A stretch of 64,000 nt of DNA from positions 602,501-666,500 of the forward strand of contig CALSFV010000022.1 of the NCBI GenBank assembly GCA_943737045.1, in the 5' to 3' direction. Source of the DNA: Parapristionchus giblindavisi. Lineage: Eukaryota; Nematoda; Chromadorea; Rhabditida; Diplogasteridae. The notes under the pieces were generated by a model. That model did no database searches, was not told the DNA's origin, and worked only from the letters and a program-made list of their open reading frames with translations. The first letter of the stretch is position 1. Each line of letters starts with the position of its first letter. Of this stretch, positions 21,565-36,200 are shown piece by piece. Made by a program: the position numbers and the translations under genes.

Positions 21565-21662
21565 TTAAACCGCGAGTTAATCTGAAACCCTCCGCTCTGG
21601 CAACACTCTCTGGTGAACAAATAAAGCGAGAGAGCATTGCCAGCGCTCGGGTGCCTTTAAGG
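21565..21662. repeat. Family A hairpin repeat
   Basis: It has the arms CCTCCGCTCTGGCAACACTC and GAGAGCATTGCCAGCGCTCG, and the outer end GGTGCCTTTAAGG. Confidence 0.75.
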
Positions 21663-22310
21663 ACTGCAATGCAATATTAGATGCATATTGTTTAGTGTCT
21701 CGGCCGGTTTTTTGTCCGTCAAAAAAGGAGAAGTAAACTCCATAATTGGGCATGTCTATAGCTATAGTTGAATTGCTGCATGCGTCGCCCCGCCCACTTT
21801 TTCCTAGTTCATCTATCCGATGCCACCGCTTCTCCCTCTAGCTTCTACCTCTCTCCCCCCTCTCCCTCTCCCTCCCCTCTCCCTTCCCTCTCTCCCTCTT
21901 CCTCTCCCTCTCTCCCTCTCCTTCTCCCTCTCAAAGTTGTCAGCTGTTCAGTCCCCCTCCCCCATTGATTTACACGATTTCCGTTCACACAAACTCTCAT
22001 GAATCCGCTAAACGACCATTTCATAGCTTTTCTTGCTCAATTCCGTGTTTCTCGCATTTTTGTCTACACTTTACAAGTGTTTTTAGACTTTTTGAAAGTT
22101 GTAAATCTTATTATCTTCGTTGTCTGGTATCTTAGCGTTTAAAACATTTGCATGATGATTTAAATAGATCATGAGTCGATTCGATGATTTATTATCTCTG
22201 TCATCTTCAGATAAATCGATAAATCGATCCACTACCGAATATCGTCAATTATTGATTTCTTACACACTTTAATACATCTATAGATCGATCAATCAATACA
22301 TGGATCGATT

Positions 22311-24120
22311 ATGAGGTCGCTGCTGATCATCTGGCAATGTGTGATAGTCACCGCACACGGTTGGTCACTACCGTGCAAGGCGCCCTCCAGCGACGATACG
22401 CCCATATCGATAGGAGTGTTCGTGCCCCATGTGAGTTGTGCCACCGGTGCAGATTACCTAATGCCTACAGTGCGAGTTATAGCGCTCTATTGTGATGACG
22501 ACGGCTGAAACTAAATGGCTATAGCTTATTGCTATTTCATTTCGTCCAGGACTCAAACATAGTGAATGAAACATATCCCTCCACTTGAAACATTCAGAAG
22601 CTAGACACACATATCTTTAGTTGATCTTCGATCTTTGATATCTAGCTATTGATGAGTCATCTTCATAGTGTGGAGAGTATGATACTGTTGCGCTTAGTTA
22701 GTTATGCCATAGTTTATGAGGAGTTTTTTTATCGAACCGACGCCATTCAAAAAAAAACTGAGACTGATTTGGCATAGAGCGAATAGTTTCGAATTTACTA
22801 TTTTTATTCATCGCAACTACTCGAGGGACCGATATTTCATTTGGACCTTGATACAAACATAGATCGTGAAACATGACTTCACCACTTCTCCTCCCATCAT
22901 TTGAAACAATCAGAAACTAGGCACTCTTGTCTTAATTGATCTTTGATCTGTGATCTTTGGACTTTGATCTTTGATCTTTGCAGTTCATGTCGGAGCTGGC
23001 GAACGTGCGCGCGAATCAATCCACAGTGAATCTGGCCGAAGAGATCGGAGTGGACGAGGCCTTGCGGGATTACGAATCCGCCATCAACCTCGCCATACAT
23101 CACATACGGTAGGGGGTTACGGTAGGATTACGGTAGGTAATGTTAAATACGAAATGATACTATAGATTAGAACGCAGTGAGGATAAGCCTTCACGTAATT
23201 ATATTCATGTGCTTATAGTTAGAATTGATCTTTTAATGTACCAGAAAAGTGTCACTTGGAATTGGCCTTTTGGTTTCCAAAAAGTGTCACTTAAAATTTA
23301 TCTTGTTTCTCGAAGATTGTCAATTCTCTTCCAGAAATCACTCATGCACCCTCGCCGGTTTCCAGCTCAATCTCATCTTCAAGAGCACAAAGGTACAAAA
23401 ATACTCTTCATTCACCTGTTGAAAGTCGCTAAAAGAAAAGAAGAAAATCAGAGAAAACTCCTCGTTTTCCACACTATCTCGCCTCTTTTTCTTTTCTTTT
23501 CCTGACTTTCAAACACTTTATGGTCATTCATGTTTCATCAATGGTACCTTTCTACCCACCGAGATACAAATATATCGATCAATTAAAAATCGATCAATAA
23601 TACCGCCGTTTCCTCTTCCAGGTTGACAATTCGGGTTCAGGTACAAGATTCCGGGTCGCAATGAACCGGGTTTTGTACCCGTTTTAGAAACGATAGGTTA
23701 AATCTGTCATAAACTATGCACGATGAAATATTGCTCATGTCTCAGCCCAGTTTTCTTTCTCGATCACATTTCTCCTCCTCCGTTTCAGTACGTTCCCTTT
23801 CATCATATTCCATTCTCCCTCTACCCTCTATACCTCATTTCCTCCCTCTGCCCCTTCTTAAATATGGCATCTGAAACGGGATATGGGTGGGTGGGGTGAG
23901 TTAAACGATGTCTTATTCGGTTGGGTGGGGGCTCATCTTCCCTCCCTAGGTCTTCTTCCTCCCTCTTCTTCTTATTCTAGTCTCATTTTCCTCTATTACT
24001 TCCTTACATTTGTGCGAGAATGAGAACGTGTATCTCTTCCGGGGATATGAGAAACTTAAACTGAAATGTATTGAGAAAAGGATATTCTCGCAGACAGACA
24101 GACAGACAGACAGACAGACT

Positions 24121-24206
<86 letters not shown>

Positions 24207-27200
24207 AAGACAGACTGACAGACAGACAGAAGACAGACTTACTGACTGACTGACATACAGACAGACAGACACACTGACAGACAGACAGAAAGAAAGAATG
24301 ATTGGCAGATGCACGTACAGACAGACAGACAGAAAGAAAGACATACGTACATACAGACAGACTGACTGACTGACTGACTGACAAACAGACTCACAGACAG
24401 ACAGACCAACATACACACAGAAATAGAGTCTTGACGTGTATTTGCACTAATTATCCGAAATTAGGCCCATGTTTTAGTCGTTTAGACGCGCAAATTGGAT
24501 TATGGGAGAGAGTTTAGTTGGATAATGAAAGGACAAAATGTTTGTGTCACTCCGACCAATGGTGCAGGATGAGACTACACTGCGGAAACTCTTTTTTTCA
24601 GTTTTTCAATTTTTTTAGAAAGGAAGGGAGGGAGGGGAGAGGGATGGAGATGGAGAGAAGGAGAGATGGGGGGGGGGGGAGAGAGAAGGGAGAGAGAGAG
24701 AGAGAGGGAGAGAGAGAGACAGAAGAGGGAGGCAAAGATAGATAGAAAGAAAAGAAGAAGTAGCATGAAAAGTAGGGCATAGACTAATGAATATGGTCCG
24801 CTTATGAGTGAATGAATGAATGCTTTACTTCCCCTCTCCCTCTTCACTTCTCCCTCTCTCTCTCCATCTCTCTCTCCCTCTCACTCCATCTCTTTCCCTC
24901 TCCCTCTCTCATCACTCTCCCCGTTGACGGAGAAGTTGTCGACTTCAGGGGCGCAGAGAAACTCTGAATGAATGAATGAATAAAAGGACGAAAAGTCAGA
25001 GCAAAGTGAATAAGTGGCTATTCTATTATTTAGTTTATCTGAATGTAAAAGGGAGGCCTTTTCTTCCTTTTTCCTCCGCCAATCTGCACAAATTCACTAG
25101 GATTTCTGATTTTTTTAAACATTCAAAATATACATTTTTTATAAAAACAAATGTACATACTAATATAGTAAGGTATTAGTGGATCCCGCATTCTTGTGCC
25201 TTGAATAACGGGATTTGCCTTTACCTTTAATATTGAATTAACAGTAGTAATTAGCAGGGGTGAGATGCGCTATTTCGACCATTACGTTCTATAGAATGAA
25301 CCTCTTGTAAATTATTTCTGAATTTTGAAAGAATTCGAAAGGTACGTGAAATTGAACTTGTATTGGAAAATCTAATTATCTACTGGAGAAAAAACAACAT
25401 ACAGTGAACAAATTGCGCACATGAATTCAAGAGGAGAATGTACATACATACATACTAGGGTGGCGAGAATGGTTGATGGATATTCATTCCCACTGGCAGT
25501 CAGAGGTGGATATTCACGAGAGAGGCATTTACGATCGCTCTCTTGGTGGATAGTCGAAAAGGTCACCCTCTATAGTGGATATTCATTTTGAGTTGGGTAG
25601 AAAGTGAATTTGCTATTTTCATTGGTGATTTTTGTTTTGAATTTGGTCTACGGAGAGCTGAGGAAATCGTCTACCCACTTAGACCCTCCAAATATGGGTC
25701 ATCCACCTCTCTGAGAGGCCCTCTGCCAGGGGGAATGAATATCTGCCAGACCCACCCTCCATCCAACAGTGATCGTAAAAAGGTCGACCCACAGATCCAT
25801 TTTCGCCACCCTAATACATACATTTTGAAAACGGCAAGTTCTTGCGAGATGTCTCTGCGACCTAGATATCGCGCAAAATCCATACGCCCAAAATTTACAA
25901 ATGTGAAATTTCCAGTAACAACTGATTTCGGGAATATTACGACGAACATCCATACGACCCCCTCTCATGTCATCCCATATTTGCTACAATGTACAATATG
26001 ATGGAATAAATAATAAGAATAATAATAATAAGTTGGTACGGTTTCAGTGTCGACCATCACTGGGCATGAAGGCACTGTTCGAACTGATCGCTGAACCTCC
26101 CATGCCTGTTGCCGTCTTCGGAGGAATGTGCACGTCCGTCAATGAACCGGTCGGTGTCGATAGTATTTTATTTAATGTTTTTTTAAGCTAATGATAGTAA
26201 AAATTGGCCGCATGCAATCATTTCGGCTCTTTTAGTACAGCCAGTAGAGACATTTTTGTAAGGCTCTAGTGGTGAAAGGGTGGAAGCTCTGAGTCATCAA
26301 TCATGTGGAGAACTCAGCAGATGTCGTATCCATGAACGGTGGCAAACATGACGTCACACGCGTATTTTTTTCATTGAGACGTAGCGGCCGAAACACCATA
26401 AGGCTCATTATTAACTAATATATTACTTTCATAATCTATTTTTAACGTGCAAGTTAAACCAATAATAGCACATCTAATTACATTACTAATTTATTTGGGG
26501 ATTTTTGGAAAACTGCTCCGCCTACGGTGGTGACGTCACCTTTATAGGGTTTGCCAGTATTCATGGTGATACTGTCAAACAGTATAAACGTGATATTATT
26601 TAATTTAATGTGGAATGCACCCTATGATGCTTTTCGTCCCATCCTCATCTAGCAATTATTGCTCGAAATGATAAAATTGATTGATTGATTTTCATGGTGA
26701 TATACTTTGCAGATCGCGATGGCTCTGAAATACTGGAACATTGTCCAGTTGAGCTACGCAGAGACCCATGCCAAGTTCTCCTCGGCTGACGCTGCAGAGG
26801 TTGTCGTTTTATTATTTTTAATTATTATCACCATTTGATCGAATCCTACGAGAGAGTAGAGCCGGAGTGGAGAGTGAAATTAGCTCGGGTATGCCGTTAA
26901 ACAAATCCTTAGTCTTATTCTTAAACGCCGCCAAGGTCTGTTGGTATTCTCTCATTTTATCTTTCGAAGAGTGCTTTCAGAGTGGATAGAATAATTTGAA
27001 AATAGCTTGGTATGTTCCTTTAATAATTTTCGACATAGTCATATAAACTTTACTGTTTTATGGTGCATGTAGTTTTTCCAAGTACATAGTTTTCTGATCA
27101 AGCTCTCCATAGTTGGGGGACGGGGCTAATCTGATTCCATGATTCAATTGTACTGCTGATGCACCATGGGATTAATTGTTTCATTTATCGGACAAGCCAT

Positions 27201-30200
27201 AGTGAAAATCAGATCTAGACGGCTCAAATGCCCACAGAGGAAAGTGGTTTCAAACTGCCAAAATGGTTTACTGAATTTCAAAAATGCACTAAAAAGTGAA
27301 AATTCGTGAGAGATTTAGTAATCCATCAGAATTTTAAAAAAAACTCTTACTTATGTTTGATTAAAGAAAATGAATATTAAATATTCTCAATACGTACAGG
27401 TCATATGCATGGTATAAAAATGAAGTAGACTTATTGTTAGCAAAGTAAGTCTGCCTCTATCGCCTATATCTCGTTAGGTCCTCAATAGATTTCATTATCC
27501 GATATGCACGAACTAGAGCGATACTGAGATGGAGAAGGAGAATTCAGTTACTCTAACCGCCCCTCCCCTGCCTACTTCTTTTCTACTTGCGGGGACATCA
27601 TAATAATATACTTTATATGTTGAAAAAGATAGAAACATGATTGTAGATTAATTGTTTAGCAGTAGAGTGCTACGACAATGGTAGCAAAGTTGATCGGTAC
27701 AATAACAAAAACATTGTAAAACTATTTATGGATCACCCTCTAGCACTGCTAGAATAACTACAATAAAAGATTTGATGATGTGAAGTATTAGCGAAAAGTT
27801 TTAATGTCTTACATTTCTGAAATTGGAACACCAAAAGAAGCTGATTACTGATTCAAGAGATCAAAGATTTTGCTATGCAATTCGATAATTTCAATCGATA
27901 ATTTCAGCTCTACCCGACATTCTTCCGAGTTGTGCCAGCTTTTCGCAACACAAATGAAGCTAAGGTATACAATTTAAAAGAATTTTGAAAAGTATTTGCC
28001 AAAAACTTCGACAAGAAGATAAAGAAAATGTGACCTGAAATTGTAAATTTATTTTGAAAAACTATTCTGAGGAGATTGTATCAAATTGAATAGATATATA
28101 AAATAGAAAAACAAAAAATGTCGTCACAACCATAGGGTAGGTGGGATTTATGGCAAACGCCTTGTACTGTCACGTTTGTCTACGAAACTGTTTCCCAACA
28201 TTCAAGATTTATTTAATATTTAAATTATTCAGGTCGAGCTTATTTCATATTTCAACTGGACTCGTGTGGCGACGATCAAACAGAGCGATGAGAGCAGATA
28301 TGCATTGGTAATTGTTTATTATTTACATTTCTTTAATTTGAAAAAAACCTAAAATTCACTAATGGTTGTTGAATAGTGGGCATAAATACTCAAAGGAACG
28401 TTTTTTTTAAACTTTTCTTCTCTAGTCCAAGATAATTACCAAAAAAATATTTGCGATAGCCATCAGTTATCGGATAAAGTTAGTAAAAGTAAAAGGGAAA
28501 GTTAAATGCATAATTTTATTAATTATCTGTTTTAATTATTTAATTATTTAATTTCAGCCTCACGAGAAACTCACTGCCCTCATGGAGACCAATGATCTTG
28601 ACGTGAGTATTGTTTCATTTTCAATTTCTATAATAATATTTGCAGTTTTCGAAAGTTTTTTACCCTTGTAAAAGGGTATTAGAAAATACCGAATACAAAA
28701 TTATACATTGTTTTACCATTGATTTCATTACACTAGCAGGGAAAAAACCTGAAATGTACACCCGGGTTAATTTGGAACTCTCCATTCTGGCAGTGCTCTC
28801 CCGCAGACAGAGAAAACGAGAGAGCATTGCCAAAGCGGATAGTTTCAAATTTTACTTTTTGTACTTTTTTATAATCCATGCGATGCTCGCACCAATATGA
28901 GGATACTTATGGATTGGGGCCATGATTGTGAATACTACCTTTCGGCTAGTCATAAAATAATCTAAATATTAAAAAATAAGAAATAAAGTGTGTTTATGCC
29001 TTTAGGTGATCTACACAGCGGGCATCGCACATCACGAGATCGACAATATCCAAGTGGAGCTGAAGGCGTTAAAGGTTGGGGTCTATTCACACAACGAAAA
29101 AGTGTAAAATCAAAACACACAGATTAACACATAGAAAGTGTTACATACAAAATTATAAGACTTGTGTACTGATTAGCGCAGTGGTGTTAACTTTTTTATC
29201 TTGGTGAAGAAGCTCGTAGTTAGACACAAAAGCGCGTTACGGTATGTCTGGGAATGTTTTGCCCAAAGTGTCAACCACGGTTATGTCTGGAAATGTAAAT
29301 GTTAGCCAAACGGGTTTTTTTTGACTTTGCAAAAATCCTTGTAAGGCTAGTTGTAAGAGTTAAGTACGTGTATTTTGCTCGTTTGTCGCTTCTAAGCACT
29401 TCATGTCAAAAGACAAGATAAGGCTTGTATTCACGAATTCTCTCCCTCTCCCTTTCTCTCCCTCTCCCTCTACCTCTCTCTCTCTCTCTCCCACTCTCTC
29501 TCTCCCTCCTGATGTCGCAACTTTCCCATGAGACAGCTTCTTCCTCACTACCTCTTAAGCATTCTCTGTACTCTCTCGATTTCCCGCACTCTCTCGTCCA
29601 TTCTCTGATTCTCTTCCGCCCTCTTCAATTCCCCCGCTCTCTCCGTGTCAACCCCCATGCATATCTATCACACAGGAGGAGGAGGGGACCAATCTCAGAA
29701 AAGGAGAAGGAGAGGGAGAGGGAGAGAGGGAGGGAGGAAGAGGGAGAGAGATAGAGAGAGGGACAATGATAAATGCATCTATTTCTATTCGCTAGACGAC
29801 CCTAGTCATGTTGGTTGACAATATGGGCGAATTGAGGGATTGGAGGGGATGGAACAGGTGAGCACACCAAGGGATAACTGACAAATAACTGATAATAAAT
29901 AATAAATAACTGACAAAAAGTCTGACAATGGTTCTGACAAAAGGGACTGACAAAGGGAATGACAAAGACTGTGCCATCGTTACCCTTGAAGAGAAACAGA
30001 TACGCAGACAGTCAGAGGCGTATTTGAATATGCAAATTGATCAAATCACATCTAAATAAACGGCCGGCAAAGTGCCGGGTGTCTCTTGCCTGCATCGTTG
30101 TATTTTTCGCCTAATGTTGTTTTACTTTTTACACAGTGAAAGAGGAGTTTGTAGAAATATCTTATAAAATATCTGAGGTGATTCGCAAGGTCGTTTACTT

Positions 30201-33200
30201 GTAGTTATGTAGCTACTATGGAATATCTCATATCCACGCAGATTATGTAATAGCTTGCGAAAATGGCGAATGTCTGAACAGCTTATGTTTTGTTGGAAAA
30301 TATTATAATATAAAAATATATAGAAAAGAAGAAAAAAGATTTATTTTATTTTATTTTGGACAACGCTTTTAACTCACCAATTTTTTTTACAATTATGTGA
30401 TTGATAGAATTGCCTGAAAATTAAAGGAGCAGAGCTGATCCTTGATTGATGGATTTGATTCTCATTCAATTACTGACCGAGATTATCCCCAAACCAAATC
30501 TCTCGGAAATTGCGCGCGGAAAAGAGACGGATGGCCTATTTTCAGACAATCTGCCAACCAAGTTAAAATAAATAAAATTTAAAAAAAATAATATTTATTT
30601 AAATATTAAAAATATTCAGGAAAGGGACGCTCGTATTTTGCTAATGGACGTGGAAGAGGGCATGGCGGCGATTGCACTGTGTGAGGCCTACAAACTGGAT
30701 ATGTACGGTCCTAACTATGTCTGGATCCTACCCGGATATCATAAGAAGAAGTAGGTCCCAAATTATTGTTTTGGTTAAGTTGGCCGTGTTTCGCTATTTA
30801 TGTGGCCTCCGGATAAAATATTATATGAAAATATAAGAACAATATAATCATATGTAAGAAGATATGCAAAAGTGTATCTCCTTCTGTTACTTATTTTGAA
30901 CGGAACTTCTACAAAAATTATCGAGCGATTCAACCAAATGCGAACAATTCACATAAGCATGACAATTGATTTTTGCGAAAAGGGAATATCAAAATGTTCT
31001 GTAGTGTTTCGCTTTACAAAATTAATCATAATATTTATTAAATAGATGGAGACACTCCCTCGGCTCGGATCCCACGAATTGTTCAGAAGATGAGCTGAAT
31101 CTCGTTCTCGAGGGCCACTTCGCGGTCGAATTCGCGAAATGGCGAAGGAAACTGGAAATAAAACTGCCCCATGGAAAGGTAATGTTAATATAACAATAAT
31201 AACAGTTATGAACTTTATTTAAATCACAATAAGTCAGGCAAACAGACATATTTCAAGATTAATAATTGGAAAATATTTGCAGAGTGCCGGCCACGTTCTG
31301 AAGGAGCTGAAAGTCAGAGGTGAGTTTATCAACTTATATGGTGAAAATATACATCGTGAAATTTGAGACCGTGCTATTTTGCTTACGTGAGCGGCTGTGC
31401 GCGTGGAAGATGGATATGTAGGGATTGGGTTCAAGGGCATACGAATAAAAGTTGAAAATACAATTGTTTCTTTGGTACGCTCATGACGAAATAACTTGGG
31501 TTTTTTTTAAATCGAAACAGCATAAAGATCACAAAGCAAATTAATTTAAAAATTTTTTTTGATAGCAGTGATAGAGAAATTATAGATCTCAAAAATAGCG
31601 AGCGCAGGGAATGGCCATTGCATCAAACTCACAGTTAATAATAATTCTTGTTTTATCTCCCCAGGAGACAACGCCTCGATCTGGGCTCCGTTCTTATACG
31701 ACGGAATGTGGACACTGGCGAATGCTCTAAGAACGGTGATTTTGTTATAATTGTATTAATTTAATTTTTAAATATTATTCTAATTATTCTAATTTAAACA
31801 GAATTATATTAAATCTCAGGTGATCGACAAAGAAGTTGAGAGAGGAGAACGTTCTGGATCAGAAATTAGATTCAACTACACTGACATATTGGAGGCCATG
31901 ATGCAGACCAACTTTCAGGGAGTTACTGTGGGTTATTGATTTATTGATTTTTATTTATTGATTGATGTGCTTCAGATAATATCAATACCGATATAAGACA
32001 ATATCCAAATGATTTTTCCAAATGACGCTATTATTTAGGGCCTCGTAAAGTTTGACAACAATGAGAGACTGGGCATCGTTGATATACTACAGTACAGAAA
32101 TGGAGTCTACCGTGAGGTACTACATCGATTATCCATCTTACTGATCGATTTTGAACCTGAAAACGAGTTATTTCTATAAACTGAACATGGTGTTTAATGT
32201 TTCATGATGACCTGATTCTTGATATTTATTTATTTATTTGATAAACCCGTGATCACTACTGCAAAGCTACAAGAAATTCGAAATTATCGCATGAGTAAAT
32301 CTTTAAATTTGAATGAGACATTAGAATTCCCTGCAGCTATAACTTTTAAAGAATTTTTTAATCTAGTGAAGCAGCCTAGTTATCAAAAATACTAATATTG
32401 CAGATCGGGAAGTATGACGGAACAGACAAATCATTCGAAGTGAATGTGACGAATCTAGAAGGTAAGGAAACATAATTATTAAATGAATCGCCTTCACTCT
32501 GACCAAACTCTCCCGTCGACAAGGAAAACGAGAGACAGAGAGTTCCAGATCAAATTAAAATCAAATTAGGCTGAGATTGGGCTTTGCATAAATTGGACAT
32601 AATATCGGCAAGTGATTTGGAACAGCCAATTAAAGGTGGACTCCCGCGAATATTTTCGTGAACTAACTGTAAAGACAGAAAGGTAGCAAAAGTTATTCTA
32701 CATACAGTACACCATTTATTTAACGCTAATTCTGCTTATTGATTGCTAGAAACATGAATGAATCATGCTTGCAATCGCAGGCAAAGGCGCGCTTTTTGAA
32801 AATAGGAAACTTTATCTTAAAGGGAGCGTAACCTCTCTCAATGGCCTCTTCATTGTGCACACTATTTCTCTGTTCTCTAACAATGAGAGAGCGTTGCGCG
32901 ACGAAGAGACCATTGAGAGAGGTTACGCTCCCTTTAACTTTAGCCAGGAAAGTATGTGAGAGAGAATATTCCCTTAGAGGAACAACACGAGCTAATTTGA
33001 AACTCTACACTGACCAATGCTTCTTTGATTACGAGATAGTGACCTGAGAATAGAGTAAAATGGGGTGTGTCTTTTAATTGTAATTTAATTATTAACTAGG
33101 TTGGAATGTCCCGCGCGACGCAACAATCGTGATACAGCGACAAGAGTACATTTCTATGACGTTGATTCTCGCTTTTTCGCTCTTTTCCGTTATCGGAATT

Positions 33201-36200
33201 CTGCTGTCGACCATCTTTCTTATCGTAAATATTCGATACAGAAATCATCGGTATTTAATTATTTATCTGTTTATTTAATTATTTCAATTTATTTATTTCT
33301 ATATATATATTTATTTATTTGTTGTGGTCTCGATGACGATGGTCATGTTCATTTTGAAGCTAGAGCTACCCTTGAGGCCAGACGATGTCGGGTTGAAATC
33401 GCGTTTTTTTGCGATTTCTCGTCACCTGATGGAGCGAAATTATCGGACTATGCCCCCGGGGAAGAATTGGATGGGATAACGCCTGTCTAATTCATTTTTC
33501 ATACTTTTGCAATTTTCAAAAAAAGGAATTTCTCTCAAAGGCAAAAGTGTATTTTGCAAGAGAAGTAGATCGGACCGGAATGTTTTCAGGACCGTATAGA
33601 AAAAATTTCACTGAATTTGCTCCCGCGAATTTCGAGAAAATCAATTTTACTATAGTCAAGTGAAGGCAAGAGGCGAGAGAGTGTGGTGATGCGAGAGAGC
33701 AGGGAAGGTTGAAGGGGAGGCAATCCCCTCACTCCTCTTCCCTCCTATGCTCGTTGCTTCTGCTGCCTCTCTGATCTCTCTCGCACCACCACACTCTCTC
33801 GCCTATTGCCTACACTTCAACGGCAAAATAACCACACTTGACGTTGATTTTCTCGAAAGACGCGCAAATTGGCTGAAAGTAGGCCATACTCTCACGGCTG
33901 CCTAACGAAAACAGAGACTCCCGTTATGAAATAGTGATAGCAATAACAATTTATCGTACAGTTGTAGAGTAAAAAAATATCGCAAAACAACTAGACAAAT
34001 CGGCACTGGGTCGGATGAATGAGAAAACTGAAATGATTACCGACTGGATTATAACTATTTGCATATGAGAGACAAGCGCTAATGAATAGACAAAGTATGC
34101 AAATGGATATCATCCAGTCGGTTATCATTCAGCGATTCTCAATCGACCTATTGCCGTCAAATCGGAAGAAAGAAATCATTAATAATGAGAACAGTGAAAG
34201 AAGGAACTCGTCTACATTATTGATCTCCAATGGTTGATGTTCATTATTGACGTGAACTACTCTCGCAGCAGCCGCTAATCTTCTCTCATTCATATTCAGA
34301 ACTTTCGTGCGAGGACGAAGAACTCGGGTTGAAGGCATCACAAATTTCTGAAAAGGAGGAGATAATCGGCTGTTGCTAGCGCTATTCGCACCTCTTTTGT
34401 CGTCTCAGATGGTTTGACAACTGGAGTGATGGGAAAAGTACGAATCTTCCTAAACGGTCTTCGTTCCTGGGAAGAAATGATGATTAAAACGCGCTCTCTG
34501 TAAGGGCGGAGGGGGGAGGGCACAAAGTTTCAAAATCATCCTAGACCGTTCATATTTGGTGGTTAGAGTCCCTAGGGGTGGGATACACTTCAGCCAAAAA
34601 AATGACTCGAAATATCGATTTTTGATCTACCAAAAGTGAAAATTTCAAACTGATTTTTTCCAATCGTGTCATATATCATTCGAAAGAGCGTTGAAAGTTA
34701 TGTAAAACTGACAAGTTTCAAAAGATTTCGTTCATTGGTTTTTGAGAAAACTCCGCTTTTATGAAAAATGGCCAGATTTTTTTCCTTTCATTAAATAGCA
34801 GACCACATTCCTATCATTTCCAGGCTCTGCGCAGTTGATATTTTATGTAAAAATGGATGGGCTATCCGAATATCACAACTATTTTTACCATCTCCAAACT
34901 CAAACATGTCATATTGGCGAAAAACGACTCTTTTAACGCCTGAATCATCGACGCAGGTTCGAATCCTGCTGCGGGTGAAAATTTTTGCAAACTTTTTTTA
35001 GTTCCTTTCTGACTTCCAATCAACTTTTCCCATATTTTTAGACTGTTTAAAGTGGATTTCAGATCGAACAATATCTAAATTGCGATGTTCTGAAAGTGTA
35101 AGTTGCTTTTGAAAAATATTTATATTAATAAATACATTTGAGACATCAAGCACAACCATCGTCATCATTTGAATCATCTTCCTCAACAGAGTTGACATCG
35201 GTAAGTTCTCCATCCATCAATTCAATTGTTTCTTCCATGTTGAAAATTTCATTTATGTTGTTTCTGATGGAAGTGACCACAAGATCAGCATCAGATATCA
35301 ACGCTTCATCATCAATTGCATCAACTTCGTTCGTATCCAATTCAATCAACAATTTCCTCCATTCTGTATCGAAATTTAGTTCATCGTTATCCTCATCGAT
35401 TGTAGATCATTTCGCTCTAATTCCACTTTGCCTTCTCTTTTTGTCAATGTTAACAGATGCCATGGTTCTTGCAGATTTGATGCGACTATAATATGAGCTG
35501 ATCTGGCGAGCACTCAACCTTTCTTCGGGCGAAAACATTCTCGAGCCATCCTGGTTTAACGATTCACGCATTCTTTTTTCACCATCTTCAGCTGACACTT
35601 TGGTTCCCTTATTGAGTCCCTCATCGAATAGCTTGATGACAAAATCCTTCGCCTTTTCAGTTTATCGAGTTGCCAATTTCTTCGTCTTGAGCGCGTATCC
35701 CTGCTCAACAACATGGAAGAAACAATTGAATTGATGGATGGAGAACTTACCGATGTCAACTCTGTTGAGGAAGATGATTCAAATGATGACGATGGTTGTG
35801 CTTGATGTCTCAAATGTATTTATTAATATAAATATTTTTCAAAAGCAACTTACACTTTCAGAACATCGCAATTTAAATATTGTTCGATCTGAAATCCACT
35901 TTACACAGTCTAAAAATATGGGAAAAGTTGATTAGAAGTCAGAAAGGAACTAAAAAAAGTTTGCAAAAATTTTCACCCGCAGCAGGATTCGAACCTGCGT
36001 TGAAATTTTCACTTTTGGTAGATCAAAAATCGATATTTCGAGTCAATTTTTTGGCTGAAGTGTATCCCACCCCTAGTGACTCTAACCACCAAATATGAAC
36101 GGTCTAGGATGATTTTGAAACTTTGTGCCCTCCCCCTGCCGCTGCCCCTCTGCTGTTAGGGAGAGTGCGTTTTAAACCATAAAGGGACCGAAACCTTTGT

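Larger units (their letters stand above)
18603..22310. other. Intergenic region, no gene recognised
   Basis: It holds a GGGGGC-rich short repeat (18738-18893, with ACAGGGGGC words), an AT-rich stretch, family A copies (19641-19830 split by an ATT-rich insert; 20583-20676; about 20925-21045; 21565-21662) and CT-rich tracts (21187-21420, 21840-21935). No coding exon with homology was seen. Confidence 0.55.

Noticed and set aside
23946..24416. Ser-Val-Cys-Leu and Thr-Asp-Arg-Gln repeat frames
   Set aside because: They are translations of the (CAGA)n microsatellite in an intron.
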